Assembly (NCBI GenBank): GCA_905221605.1
Contig: CAJNDS010002002.1
Location: forward strand, 250,001-314,000
Source: Symbiodinium natans
Lineage: Eukaryota > Sar > Dinophyceae > Suessiales > Symbiodiniaceae
DNA length: 64,000 nt
Reading direction: 5' to 3'
Both the position numbers and the translations under genes were made by a program. This document shows positions 34,401 to 45,826 of the stretch, piece by piece (position 1 is the stretch's first letter; each line of letters opens with the position of its first letter). The notes beneath the pieces are model-generated. The model did not search any database, had not been told where the DNA came from, and was given only the letters and a program-made list of their open reading frames with translations.

Positions 34401-36640
34401 GGGCTCCCGCAGAAGGCGAGCAATAACCACTCTAGTGATACAACGAAGAACATTATGTTCTGGGTGTTCTTACGCTCCTGTTGATCATGGGGAGGCGGCC
34501 TATGTGAATCTGACTTCTGAACAGTGCCTGGCTCGGGCTGTCTCGATGCGGTGATACCGCAGTGACACCGTCTTGCATTGCCATGATTTGTTGTCTGCTG
34601 TCTGCGGGTGCTGTCTGTCTGCTGGTCATCTGCAAGGACATCCCACCATAAAGCCGCGAAGCAGTTTGCGAAATTCTGGGCAGAGAGAAAGAATGGCGTG
34701 GGACCAAAGCTGAACTTGGTACTGGGATGGGGGAGAAGCAGACTTGAGACTTGAGATGACTTGAGATGACTTGAGGCCCCTGGTGCGCAGCACCTGTGCG
34801 GATAGAGCGGAAGCTGGAGGTCAATGTCTCATAAGCATAGCTTTGGAAGAAGCGCGTAGAAGCCCGAAGTCTCAAAGAACCCCCCAAAAAGAAATGAGAT
34901 GTTCCGAGGTGCGCATGCGCCTCGAGCACATGATCCCGGTGTCCAAGATGCAAAGAGATGCAAAGAGATGCAGTCGTTACATGTTGTTATGCAGAGCTTC
35001 AGAGCCCCGGAAGGCCCGTATTGTGGCATCAGCTTGTGTCGACGCAAGGCAGCTTGGGGTGTTCGAGTTGTCCAACGGGCACACAAGGAGGTCCCCAGCC
35101 CCACGTGGCAGAATATCGCAAATCGTTTGAACCTCGCTACAGCTGGCAAGGAGCTCGTGATTCTGACGGCTCCAGATGGCACCAAGCATTTTTCCGAATC
35201 CTCCAAGTTTTCCGAGCATCCTGTGCTGAGCAGCAAGGACAGCAGCAGATCACGAAACTGGACAGTTTTTGTTGTGAGCATGTGGCTCAGTGGCTCCACC
35301 ACGAAGAACCGTTCAGGATTTTCAAGACGAGCGGCGCCGGCGCTCCGTCCGGCACCTATGGAGCAGTGCGAGCGGGCGAGCGGGTGAACCATTCAATGAC
35401 TCATACTCAGAGAGAGCGTTTGAGCGACATTGGGAGGCCAGTGTGATGTGACTCAGGGGTCCGGTGCGGTCTGCACACGTCAACGTTTTACCAATGCCTC
35501 TTCTCCCCTTTGTACGGCTCATACCATTAAGACACCGAGGAGGTGGAGCAGCAGAAGCTGACACTCCAGCTGGCGGAGAAGGAGGGGGTGGGGGAGGAGG
35601 GAGGGGCATGTCTTCATTTCTCTCTCTCATGCTGGCAGAAGCGCGGCATGCGTACAATTGAGACAAAGCATAGATGAGTGTTCGTGATAGTGTGGGATGG
35701 CAGAGCGAAATGCGACCAGGAACGACAGGAGCGGCGCAAGGTCGAGAAGCCAAAGGCACTTTGCGAAGCGGGACGATCAATCAAGTGACCCCCTGCTTTT
35801 TGATGACGCAAATCGTCTCCTTTCCTACTAGCTGCACAAACTCTCTCTTTCTCCTCTCCTCTCCCTCTCTCCTCTCCTTCTCTCTCCTCTCCTTCTCTCT
35901 CCTCTCCCTCTCTCCTCTCCCTCCCTCCCCTCCTCTCTCCTCTCTCCTCTCTCCTCTCTCCTCTCTCTCACTCTCTCCTCTCTCCTCTCTCCTCTCTTCC
36001 TCTCTCCTCTCTCCTCTCTCCTCCTCCTCTCTCCCTCTCCCTCTCCTCTCGCTTTCGCCCTCTCTATCTCTCTATCTCTTTCTCTCTGTCTGTCTCTGTC
36101 TGTCTCTGTCTGTCTCTCTCTCTCTCCTTCTGCTTGACTTGCTGAATGTCTGCTTCTCTCGGCCTTGTTTCTAAGCTCTCAATGTCATGGGCTGTCGCGG
36201 GAGGACGCTCTCACTCACCTCTGTGGTGTGTTCACTCGTCACAGGTGGAATCGCAAGATGCCCAGGCAATCTACGAGGCCTTGGGCGGAGGCCCCCGACT
36301 CCCCCGACCCTTTTGGGGAAAAACCGAAGAGGCACGAAGAGGCATTTCTGCTAGCGGCCTAGCAAGCAAGCTTTGACCTCTCGGCTGACGGGTTCGAGCG
36401 TGTAGAGGGTGGTCGAGGGTGGTATGCTTTCTTTGAGAGCAGCAAACGGCCGATGGCCACTTCGGATTTTTTTTGCTTCTCGGAAGTCTCTTCACCGAAG
36501 GCGCTGGGTCGACGCAGACCCTGCTGCGGGCGGCTTTGAAGCAGCACGTGGCTTGCTCGGGCTGTGGCCGGCTCTCCACCAGGCCGGATGCAGTCGGCTT
36601 GCATTTGGGTTGAAAACTAGCTTTCAAATGGCTCAGAAGT
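31408..36640. other. Mostly non-coding, repeat-rich; isolated exon-like pieces
   Basis: Coding-like plus-strand pieces are about 31728-31815 (NSFAQAIHDLFTQDEKALDE), about 35090-35200 (NIANRLNLATAGKELVILTA), about 35540-35590 (EVEQQKLTLQLAEKEG), about 35697-35755 (CDQERQERRKVEKPKA) and about 36245-36295 (VESQDAQAIYEALGGG). They could be exons of one gene with coiled-coil content; I cannot join them in phase or name it. 32.5-33.0 kb is visibly AT-richer than its surroundings. 33275-33325 is a GGTGGC/GGTGGT run. Confidence 0.35.
35838..36130. repeat. CTCTCTCCT / TCTC microsatellite of about 290 bp
   Basis: A pyrimidine tract of CTCTCTCCTCTCC units passing into TCTGTCTCTG. It is followed by an acceptor-like CAG at 36244, so it may be an extended polypyrimidine region of an intron. 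Confidence 0.9.
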
Positions 36641-36649
36641 AGGGAAGGC

Positions 36650-37270
36650 AGCTATTTGACACAAGGTTCAACTGTGCTGGCACCTTTTCCTCAAATGGCT
36701 TTACAAAAACTACAATGCAATACACTTCCGTGGCGAGTTGCTGGTGGGAGGAAGACTACTGTAGCAACGAATTGAGCAGATTGGATATGGCTTGGTGCTT
36801 GCTGTCGAGGTGCTTTTCCAGATTGAGGGCAGATCAGGACTATCCTTTAAAACACTCCTGCAAAAACTCCTGCAAAATTGGGAAGGGAGCGAGATCGGAG
36901 ATCTAACAGGGTCTCCGGATGAAATCGCAGCCACTTGGTCCTGCATCGCTAAGGCTGGGTTGGGCGCAATGGCTCAAGGGCACGTTAAACTATGTTTATC
37001 TCTTACCTGTGCATGATCGAGCACCATTTGCCCTCACATCTGGATGTGTTTGCAAAACTAACTGCTGTGCTCAAAGATCCGAGAAGCTCACGCGCTGTTG
37101 CAGGTTTGCTGTTCACATCAGATTTGAGCATACAAAGTGCCACCTGCTTGCTTTCATCATCTTTGCCTCAATTTCCAGATGGTCTTTGCACAGACCGCAT
37201 TGCAGATGGGTTGATGGCGTTTGATGCCAAACTCCTCGTAGACAAGTTCTGTGCAGACCCAGTGCTTTAG
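36650..37270 (+). pseudogene. Broken unidentified ORF next to the minisatellite
   Basis: A protein-like reading runs through at least two frames with one in-frame stop. The order is LFLKWLYKNYNAIHFRGELL, then a stop near 36763, QIGYGLVLAVEVLFQIEG, FKTLLQKLLQNWEG, DLTGSPDEIAATWSCIAKAG, then a frame change near 36985-36995 to MIEHHLPSHLDVFAKLTAVL, SRAVAGLLFTSDLSIQSATC and a stop at 37268. Composition is clearly protein-like and no splice sites sit at the frame change, so I read it as a decayed gene or retrocopy. I do not recognise the family. The minisatellite begins about 120 bp downstream. Confidence 0.5.
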
Positions 37271-37389
37271 GGAGCGGGGTCTTGCAATGATCAAGAGCGG
37301 CCTTGCACTGGCCCAATGCCCTCCTGAGTGGGGCCTGCTTGTCCGACGGCAGGGCCCGAAACACCCCAGCACATTCTGCCCCAGCACAT

Positions 37390-39925
37390 TCTGCCCCAGC
37401 TGTTTTGGCATGTTGGCATGTTGGAAGATCTGGAAAGGAAACGCTTTTGAGATATAGGTTTTGGGCATTTGCCTTTCTTTTGGCATGTTGGAAAGGCAAA
37501 GTTTTTGGGATGCAGGTTTTTAGCTTTTGCTGTTTTTTGTTTTTGCATGTTGGTTGGAAAGATAGCGTTTTGGGATGTAGGCTTTGAGCTTTTGCTGTTT
37601 CTCGCATGTTGGAAGATTTGGAAAGGTAACGTTTTGGGGTGTAGGTTTTGAGCTTTCGCTGTATTTGACATGTTGGAAGATTCGGAAAGACACTGTTTTG
37701 GGATGTAGGTTTTGAGCCTGTTGCTGATTTGTTCGCATGTTGGAAGGTTTGGACAGGTAACGTTTTTGAGATGTAGATTTCGACCTGTTTGGCTGTTTTT
37801 TGGCACTTCCCGAATGTTGGAGGATTTGAAAAGGCGACGTTTTGGGATGTAGCTTTGGAGCTTTTGCTGTTACTGCACTTGTGGAATCTTGGAAGATTTG
37901 GAAATGTACCGTGTTGGGATGTAGTTTTTTAGCTTTTGCTGGTTTTGACACTTTTGGAATGTTGGAAGACTTGGGAAGGTCATGTTTTTGGGACGTAGGT
38001 TTTGAGCTGTTGCTGTTGGTGGCATGTTGGAAGATTTGGAAATGTAATGTTTTGGGATGTAGGTTTTGAGCGTTTGCTGCTGTTGGCATGTTGGAAGATT
38101 TGGAAAGGCACCGTTTTGTAATGTAGGTTTTGGATTTGGCTGTTTTTTTCTCGCATGTTGGAAGATTTGGAAAGGTAACGTTTTTGGGATGCAGCCAACG
38201 CTTTTGGATGTAGGTTTGGGCTTTTGCTGTCTTTGGCATGTAGGAAGATTTTGGGATGTAGGTTTTGAGCTTTTGGTGTTTTGGCAAAGCAACGTTTTCG
38301 GATGTAGGTTTTGAGCTGTGCTGTTTTCGGCATGTGGGAAGATTTGGAAAGGCAACGTTTGGTTTTGAGCTTTTGCTGTATTCGGCATGTAGGAAGATTT
38401 GGAAAGGTAACATTTTGGGAGGTAGGTTTTGAGTTTTTGTTGGTTTTGCATGTTGGAAGATGTGGAAAGGTAGCGTTTCGGGATGTAGGTTTGGAGCGTT
38501 TTTGCTGTTCTTGGCACTTGCCGAAGGACAGAAGTCCGGCAAGGCAACGTTTTGGGATGTAGGTTTTGAGCTTTTGCTGTTTTTGGCATGTTTGAAGATT
38601 TGGAAAGGCACCGTTTTTGGATGTAGGTTTTGAGCTTTTGCTGCTTTTTGCATGTTGGAAGATTTGGAAAGGCATCGTTTTGGGATGAAGGTTTTGAGCT
38701 TTTGCTGTTATTGTGTCCTTATCGGCATGTTAGAAGATCTGGAAAGGCAGCGTTTTGCGATGTTTTTGAATGCTGGCAGATTTGGAAAAGCGACGTTTTG
38801 GGATGTAGGTTTTGAGTTTTTGCTGTTTCTGGCACTTGTGGAATGTTGGAAGATTTGGAAATGTAACGTTTTCTGATGTAGTCTTTTAGCTTTTGCTTGT
38901 TTTGGTGCATTTGGAATGTTGCAAGATTTGGAAAGGTACCGTTTTGAGTTGTAGGTTTCGAGCTTTTGCTGTTGGTGGCATGTTGGAAGATTTGCAAACG
39001 TAATGTTTTGAGATGTAGGTTTTGAGCTTTTGCCGTTGTTGGCATGTTGGAAGATTTGGAAAGGTAATGTTTTGGGATGTAGGATTTGAGCTTTTGCTGT
39101 TTCGGGCATACTGGAAGATTTGGAAAAGTACCGTTGTGGGACGTAGGTTTTGAGCTTTTGCTTTTTTTGTTTGTTGGAAATTTGGAAAGGTAACGTTTTG
39201 GGATATAGGTTTTGAGCTTTGGCATGTGGAAAGATTTGGAAACTCACCGTTTTGGGATGTAGCTTTTGAGCTTTTGCTGGTTTTGGCATGTTGGAAGATT
39301 TGGAAAGGCACCGTTTTGGGATATAGGCTTTGAGCTTTTGCTGTCATTGTGCCCTCATTGGCATGTTAGAAGATCTGGAAAGGCACCATTTTGGGATGCA
39401 GGATTTTGAGCTTTGTCTGTTTTTGGCATGGAGGAAGATTTGGAAAGGTATGTAGGTTTGGAGCTTTTGCTGTTTTTGGCAAGGCAACGTTTTGGGATGT
39501 AGGCTTAGAGCTTTTGCTTTTTTTTGGGCATGTTGAAAGATTTGGACAACGTTTCGGGATGTAGGTTTTGAGCTTTTGCTTTATTTGACATGTAGGAAGA
39601 TTTGGAAAGGTAACCTTTTGGGATGTAGGTTTTGAGTTTTTGTTGTTTTTGGCGTGTTGGAAGATGTGGAAAGGCTGCGCTTTGGGATGTAAATGTTGAG
39701 CTTTTGCTGTTCTTCGCATGTTGGAAGATTTGGAAAGGAAACACTTTGGGATGAAGATTTTGAGCTTTTGCTGTTTGGCATATTAGAAGATTTGGAAGGA
39801 AACGTTTTGGGAAGTAGGCTTTTGCTGTTGCTGGCACTTGTCGAATGTTGGAAGATTTGGAACGGTAACGATTTGGGATGTAGGTCTTGAGCTCTTGCCT
39901 GGAAAGCCACCGTTTTGGGATCTAG
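37390..39925. repeat. Minisatellite of about 63-66 bp units, about 38 copies
   Basis: Units read GGCATGTTGGAAGATTTGG, then AAAGGYAACGTTTTGGGATG, then TAGGTTTTGAGCTTTTGCTG, with small indels so that length varies. On the minus strand many units are open in one frame and spell Lys/Thr/Gln/Pro-rich text such as KAQNLHPKTLPFQIFQHA. The frame drifts between units, so I regard this as chance openness rather than a gene. A single inverted copy lies at about 40573-40640. Confidence 0.95.
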
Positions 39926-39959
39926 GTTTATGACAATCTTGCATGGACAGACTGTGCAT

Positions 39960-40640
39960 GTTGAAATCCATGATTTTATCATTTTTTATCATCTGCTCTA
40001 TCATCAGCTTTATCGTCTGCCCTGCGGTCGTATTCTCATCATAATTGCAACTATCATTCTTTGTACCTATTGGTTATCGTTGCATTGTGACCGCATTGTG
40101 GGCCCACAGTCGTCCTTCCCAGCTATGCATGCCACCACTTCAGGCGTGACTTTATAGTCCGAATGTAACGTGGAAAGCCCAGGCTGATGCCTGAGGGCTC
40201 AGGTCTGGGGCCTGGCGGCGTTGAGGGGTGGGAAGGGGCTCGGAGAAGGGAAGATCGGGTCGGGGATGGTTGCACAGGCCCAGCGCCCGGAGATAGAAGC
40301 AATGATAGATCAGCCCAGCAGCCATGCACAGACCATGTGGAAGATGATAAAAAATGATAATAAAAACGACAAAAAATGATGTTTTTTGGGAGGCCGGAAT
40401 GGCGTGGTCGGGGTCTGGTCGGGAGCCGCGTGGAAATCCTGGAAATCCAGGAATTTGCAGGAGGCCTCGGCATTTTATCATGTTTGTATCATTTTTTTTA
40501 TCATTTGTTCATTCTTCTTTTTTCAATCATTTTTATCATTTTTTAAATCATTTTTTATCGTGTGTTTATCGTTGCATCCCAAAACGTTGCCTTTCCAAAT
40601 CTTCCAACATGCCAAAAACAACAAAAACTCAAAACCTTAA
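39960..40640. other. TTATCATTTTTTATCAT-type segments and an inverted solo repeat unit
   Basis: ATTTTATCATTTTTTATCAT occurs at about 39970-39992 and again, extended and degenerate, at 40470-40565. The complementary GATGATAAAAAATGATAATA occurs at 40343-40378, so the segments can pair. At 40573-40640 one minisatellite unit is present in reverse orientation (CCCAAAACGTTGCCTTTCCA then ATCTTCCAACATGCC). This suggests inversion at, or transposition from, the edge of the array. Confidence 0.7.
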
Positions 40641-41052
40641 TTTATGTGTGGCGATCTCCCTACAACTCTTGAACCCCCAAACCCTCAAGTGTACCCGACG
40701 GTCATGGGTGCCAGACTCAGCCAGTGTCAGCCTAGTTTGCCACCTCGAAAAGACTTGTAGGGTTTAGGATGAGGTCCGGTAGTGTTCATTTGGGTCACTA
40801 GACTTACCTGTCTTCTCGTGCGGCATTTAACCAATGCGCAACATGCATTCGTTTGCGCGATTCACGACACGCCCGGTCGAGAAACTTCCTGAGACTGTAC
40901 TGAAGTTTTGTAGTGCGCTGTGCACGGCAGCGCGTTTGAGCCAGGGAGCTGGACCGGTTCTTCAGTTCGGCAGAAGGGCCTGGCTGGTCGTCGTGAGCCC
41001 GTTGCACCTTCAGCGCACAGCCTGCAATGTGTTAATGCATCCTGGTTGTCAG

Positions 41053-42714
41053 GTACGATGATGTCCCAGATGCATCCCAAGAAGACGTGGAACAGTATCC
41101 ACGCGTGCTGGCGACCTTTTTCCAGCAGGTTCGCAAAGAAAACGTGCGACCCCTTCCGTCAGCTGCTGACATCACAGGGTTACCCGTACATGAACGGCGT
41201 GAGACGGCTGATGGAGCTTGGCTCTCAGAGACTCAGAGAGCATCGACAGTGTGCACTCAGGACTTAGGTCATGCCAAGGCTTAGGATCTCAGGACGAAGG
41301 CAGAGAGCAAGTAACTCCTATAAGCTTCTCTCTAAGCGCGAGTCTGAGCATTGCCGAGTTGCTTTGGAGGCTCCACAGGAAGAAGGCCTGGGACATGGCA
41401 ACTCCCGAGTTCCAACGCCTCGTCCGGATGGATCCGGAGAATGCCCTGCCCTCAGAGAAATGCCCCCCCTTAAGGAATATCTTGGAACCTGACGCTTTCG
41501 TGTGTTGGTGTTCCTGAATTTCCTTTTCGATGATTTTTGGTTGGGCTCCGCGCCCTTCTTGTGTTCGTGGCAGGCAAGGTGCAACGGCTACTTGAACTCG
41601 GCGATCTTGTACCTGAGGCAGCTCATGACATTCCTACCTTTACACCTGCAGCGATTCCCTCAAAGATTCCCAAGCGATCTGCACCAGGAAGTTCCGTGAA
41701 AATGGGGGCTTCGAAGACCTCGCAGACCCTCAGCTGCACGCTTCCGTACGGGTAGCAGGAGTCCGGCTCACAGTCGATGCGAGGACGTGTCCTCCATTGA
41801 CCCCTACAAGCTACAGACGGCATTCACTCCGGACTTCGAAAGAGAGACGGGCAAGGCTTGGGGCAAAGTTGGCAAAGAGAGCCTGGACATGCGGTGGTTT
41901 GTTTGTGTTGTTTTTTTTTTGGCGTGCCAGGAGCAGGAGCATTTCGATGATCTGCAGGCGAACGCACTGTCCAACTTGAGAGCCCTTGAGGGATTTTGAG
42001 CGCATGTGGGCAGGTGGATGTTCCTTTGGAGCTCCTGATGGCGGATGCCACCACAAACTGGCATGGCCTTCAGGAAGACAGCTTTGCATCGCCTTTGGAC
42101 AGAGTCGGAGCTTTTATGGAGCCGTTGCCGAGGTGCGAGGAGCTTCAGGAAAAGCTGGACGAAGACGGGTACCTGCTTGAGGACACCTTTGGACTGCGGA
42201 AGCCTTGTAAAACAAGCGACTTGCTTCGGGGTGTTCGGGGTGTGGAGAGGAAGCAACAACAGGAGGGGATGACGAGATTGGTGTGACATGGTGTAAATGC
42301 GCTGTGCATCGCTCCTCTTGTATACGGCTTGCAGGCTAACAACCCCTCAAAGACTTCTTCACTCCGAGCAGAACAGTCTCTCGCGTAAGTCGCACAAGAC
42401 AGACTGGCAATTCCACCACGCCGGGGGGTTTCCTCTCGGCCGACTTGACCAAGGAAGAGGAAGACGAATGACTAATGGAGCCTGGAAGTCTTGGCCGAAA
42501 TTGGCAAACAGGATTGCTGCAGCTCCAACATGGCTCTCAAATCCAAGAAGCTCCCTCGGAGCAACACACAACCAGCAGCGGCGACGGGGCGAGCCAGGAA
42601 GCCGAACGCCTTTACCAGGCCCTGGGCATCACCCTGCACAGAGAAAACACCCGGGCAGTGCTCAGACGAGCTACCCCCGCCGCTCCGGCGGCCCCTCCAC
42701 TCCTTGATCCTTGA
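41053..42714 (+). CDS. Unidentified multi-exon protein
   Basis: Exon candidates after AG acceptors are 41053-41128 (DDVPDASQEDVEQYPRVLAT), 41379-about 41455 (KKAWDMATPEFQRLVRMDPE), 41688-about 41750 (KFRENGGFEDLADPQLHASV), about 41790-41850 (SSIDPYKLQTAFTPDFERET), 41931-about 41993 (EQEHFDDLQANALSNLRALE), 42013-about 42180 (VDVPLELLMADATTNWHGLQ and CEELQEKLDEDGYL) and a last exon ending at a TGA at 42712-42714 (ERLYQALGITLHRENTRAVL, then an Ala/Pro tail). The first exon has the same pattern as the exon at 29043 (PDAS-x-ED-x-x-x-(F/Y)P-x-x-L), loosely like the second half of a SANT repeat, but I would not name the family on this. The upstream start was not found. Confidence 0.5.
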
Positions 42715-43599
42715 TGGCCCACTCTCAGCGAAGTCCCACAACCATTGGCCATTGCAGCACACCATGTGCCAACGACCTCTTGAACGTGTGAGGGGCATAA
42801 TAAGGGTCGTACACATTGGTCCCAGCGAGGCTCTCTTTTCGAGTTTCTCTTAGGTTTGTTGTCTTGCGCTGCCCTCAGAAGTAGGCGCTGGCTTTCAAGT
42901 CAACTCGGGGGGCCCCTTCTGTGCTCCTACTGCTCCCCTTGTGTTGTTTGTCCTTGCAACGCCCTCAGAAGTAGGGTGTGAGCTGTGTCGCATCCCACAT
43001 GTGAAGGGCCACCCCGACATCGCGACAGCGATCGCGACTTCGGGGACACAGCAGGGGAGTCAGTGGGGGAGCAGCGGCTCGCCCACAAGCACTGCCGTGC
43101 AGCACCCACAACCCCCTTACGAATCAACTCCCTGACAAGCATTTCGAACATGTAATCAGAAAGGGAGAGAGTGACAAGAAGACGTTGCACTCACGTGCCA
43201 CCCCGACAAAGCTGTGTACAGAGGCCGCGCGCCCCGCACGCGAGGGGTTGATTCCCTTCCCTTAGGCCGTGCAGAAAGAGAAGGGAGTGACAAGGAGCTG
43301 ACGTTGCGCGATCCCGTTGGTTCGTTGACAGGATGTCGATGCTCGTGGGCAGCGGCCGGCCTCACCAGCAACTTAGTGGATGTCCCTGTGCTCTGGAGTC
43401 GCTTTGGATGGCATCGGGGCCAGGTGGCGCTGAGTGTTGCCCTGCTTGCTGATGCGACGGATGAGGTCACCATTCTACATGTCCGGCATGTCTCAGGGTG
43501 TTGTTCAGTTGGGGGAGGGGGGGGGGGTGGTGGTTGCTCTTGCAAGGAGTGGGCACTATGGCCCCGGATCCTGACCAAGCAGCTTGTTTGCGCAGCTTC

Positions 43600-45826
43600 A
43601 TCTCCAGATTCTTGGCAGCGCCCGCAAGCCCGCGAATTCCGCGAATCCCAGGTTCGAGCTTCAGTGCAAGCAGGACTCCGAAGAGGCCCGCCCAGGGGCC
43701 AGTTCAGTTGCCAGAAGACCTTCTGAGAAGTTGAAAAAACAGTGCACCTCTGAGACAGAAATATGCACACAGCCGAGGACAAGCCGATCAAGCGAGAGCA
43801 AGAAGCAAATGCCATGTTCCAAGCCATGAAGGACGGCCGGGGCGCATGACGCGAAATGATTTCGCGTGATTGTGTAAACTGCTGCGCCCCCTACGGTGAG
43901 CTTCCGGCGGAGCCTCCGGGACCGGAACGAAGATCCTGCCAGGAGCTGGTGGAAGAACACGGCAAGAGTCCTGATGCGATGGCCGCTGAAAAGTATGTGC
44001 AGCCGGCATGGTCATGTGCGACTGCTTTGTCTTCACTTGTGTTTGCCTGCCCAGCTCAAGATCGTGAAGTCCACGTACACTAGTGCGTCGCACAAGGCCA
44101 TATGCTCATGAGACTTGAGTCTTTCAAGCTTTCAAGTGTCAAGAAATGTGTTTCTTGCACTGAAAAGGACCGGGCAACCGCTGTCGCGAAGTTTGCCGAG
44201 TTCTGGGCAGCCAACAAAGATGGCGAGTGCTGGTCTCAGTTTCTCGGTCTTCGCATGCCGCATTCACCTCCATCCGTGTCCCACTCGTCCCATTCAAGCT
44301 GCGACCGCCTTGTCAGTCAGCGCGCTGACACTACTGGCACCATTCTTGTTGCATTGTTGTTGTCAGTTTTTTCGAGGGTCGTCTCATGTCTCACCGCCCT
44401 CAGATCAGAAATTGCGACGATTGCCATTCAGAAGCCAGCGCGAATCCGAAACAGCAAATCAGCAAGCAGAAACTGGCCGCTGCGCATCAGAAGCCATTAC
44501 GAGAAGAAACCTGGGTGGGGAGAGAGGAGGGGGGGTAATCGAGCATCGGAAGCACGCTCCCATTCCCCGGTTTCCGAATCAGCTGTTTCCCGGTTTCCGC
44601 TTGGTTTCGTTTCTGGGTTCCGATTGTTCAGTCAGAGGTAGGGGAGGCTAGGGGAGCCTCATGCCTACCTCGTAGGAATCCTTCCTGGGTCCTGTGTTTG
44701 GGAGGTTTCCGGAGCCGAAGGCCGCTGCCATTGCTGCCATCGCTGCCCAAAAGCAAAGCAAAGAAGATAAAGAAGGGGGAGCGCTGAGAGCTCATGTCCT
44801 GGAGGTCCATACCCTCGCCTTGAAGAAGTACTCCCTTATGGACCGTCAGCTTGTGGAGCAGGCGCTTCAAATTTTAGCGAGGCGTTGCGACATGTTGCGA
44901 CATGTTGCGACTTTTTGGGTGGTCTTACCGGGGCCGCCGGGGCCAGGCGAAGCAGCTGGCGGGCGAGTGGCTCCTGCCTGCCGGCTGGGCTGTCAAGCTC
45001 GGGAGGGACGGCCGCTTCATCAAGGCCGGAGGCTTTCTCAATTCCTGGGTGGGAGCCCCCGGCGGGCAGAGAGTGAGAGACTCTCTTTGAGTTTTGAAGA
45101 AGCGCGGGTGGCTCTTCTCATTGGCTCCTCCCCCTGTCTGCCCCTGTCTGGAGAGGTGCTGGGCTTGGGTGGAGACTTCTACCACAGCAAGGCTACTTGC
45201 TTGTCTCCCACTTCCGAGTAGAGGGAACTCAGAGACCCTGCTTCCTTGCGCCCCGCTGTTTTGGAGGAGGCGGCGCTCCAGGCCGTGGAGGCCAAGGCGG
45301 CAACTGACGCGAGACGTAGAAGACGGAAGAAGCAGCAAAACTGAACAAGCTCCCCCCGGTTTTGGTTGTTGCTGTTGATAAGGCCTCTTTTTGTGGAAAA
45401 GCAGTCCCTTCTTGGTCCGCTAGTTGGTGTTGTTGTGGCCTTGTCTTGGGAGGCCAAGCGGCAGGCGGAGGAGGCGAAGGCCCAGCACCAGCAGATGCTC
45501 TCGGCCAAGGAGGCGCAACCACCGAGTAACTTTCCGGTAAGTGTTAGGTAACCCCCCAAACGCAGCCAAAGTTATCAACAGTTGTTGTGAAAAAGCTGTC
45601 TTTCCCAAGCCTGAAGTCAGCAGAGGCCCACGAGGAGAAGAGCGAGGCGTTCCATGGGGAAGGGCAAAGAGAAAAGGGGCTTGTTTCAGGGGCCCCTGAA
45701 TCTCAGGGTTGTGACCAGAGTGACCGGAGGGCTTACAAAAGGAGATCTGAGAGCTTCTTCTCCAGGCAGGCATCCGCAAACAGTTGGCCAAGGCTGTGCG
45801 GGAGGCACATCTGATGGGAGCGTAGA
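43600..45826 (+). CDS. Unidentified multi-exon, helical lysine/arginine/glutamate-rich protein
   Basis: Exon candidates are about 43651-43725 (ELQCKQDSEEARPGASSVAR), about 43771-43838 (EDKPIKREQEANAMFQAMKD), about 43902-43994 (RRSCQELVEEHGKSPDAMAA), about 44056-44100 (LKIVKSTYTSASHKA), 44168-about 44245 (DRATAVAKFAEFWAANKDGE), about 44755-44880 (LRAHVLEVHTLALKKYSLMD, LVEQALQILARRCDML), about 44955-45074 (LAGEWLLPAGWAVKLGRDGR), about 45221-45335 (LEEAALQAVEAKAATDARRR), about 45440-45530 (WEAKRQAEEAKAQHQQMLSA) and a last exon ending at TAG 45824-45826 (IRKQLAKAVREAHLMGA). Long helices and a basic block are visible; there is no known motif. Splice joins were not all phase-checked. Confidence 0.5.

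Noticed and set aside
37520-38675. Minus-strand frame of about 377 codons with repeated PKTLPFQIFQHA
   Set aside because: It is the translation of a minisatellite; overlapping frames are equally open and shift from unit to unit, so I list it as a repeat, not a gene.
43214-43726. Open plus-strand frame of about 170 codons with Gly run
   Set aside because: No conserved pattern, includes a GGGGGG low-complexity stretch; only the 3' part near 43651 (in another frame) looks like an exon.
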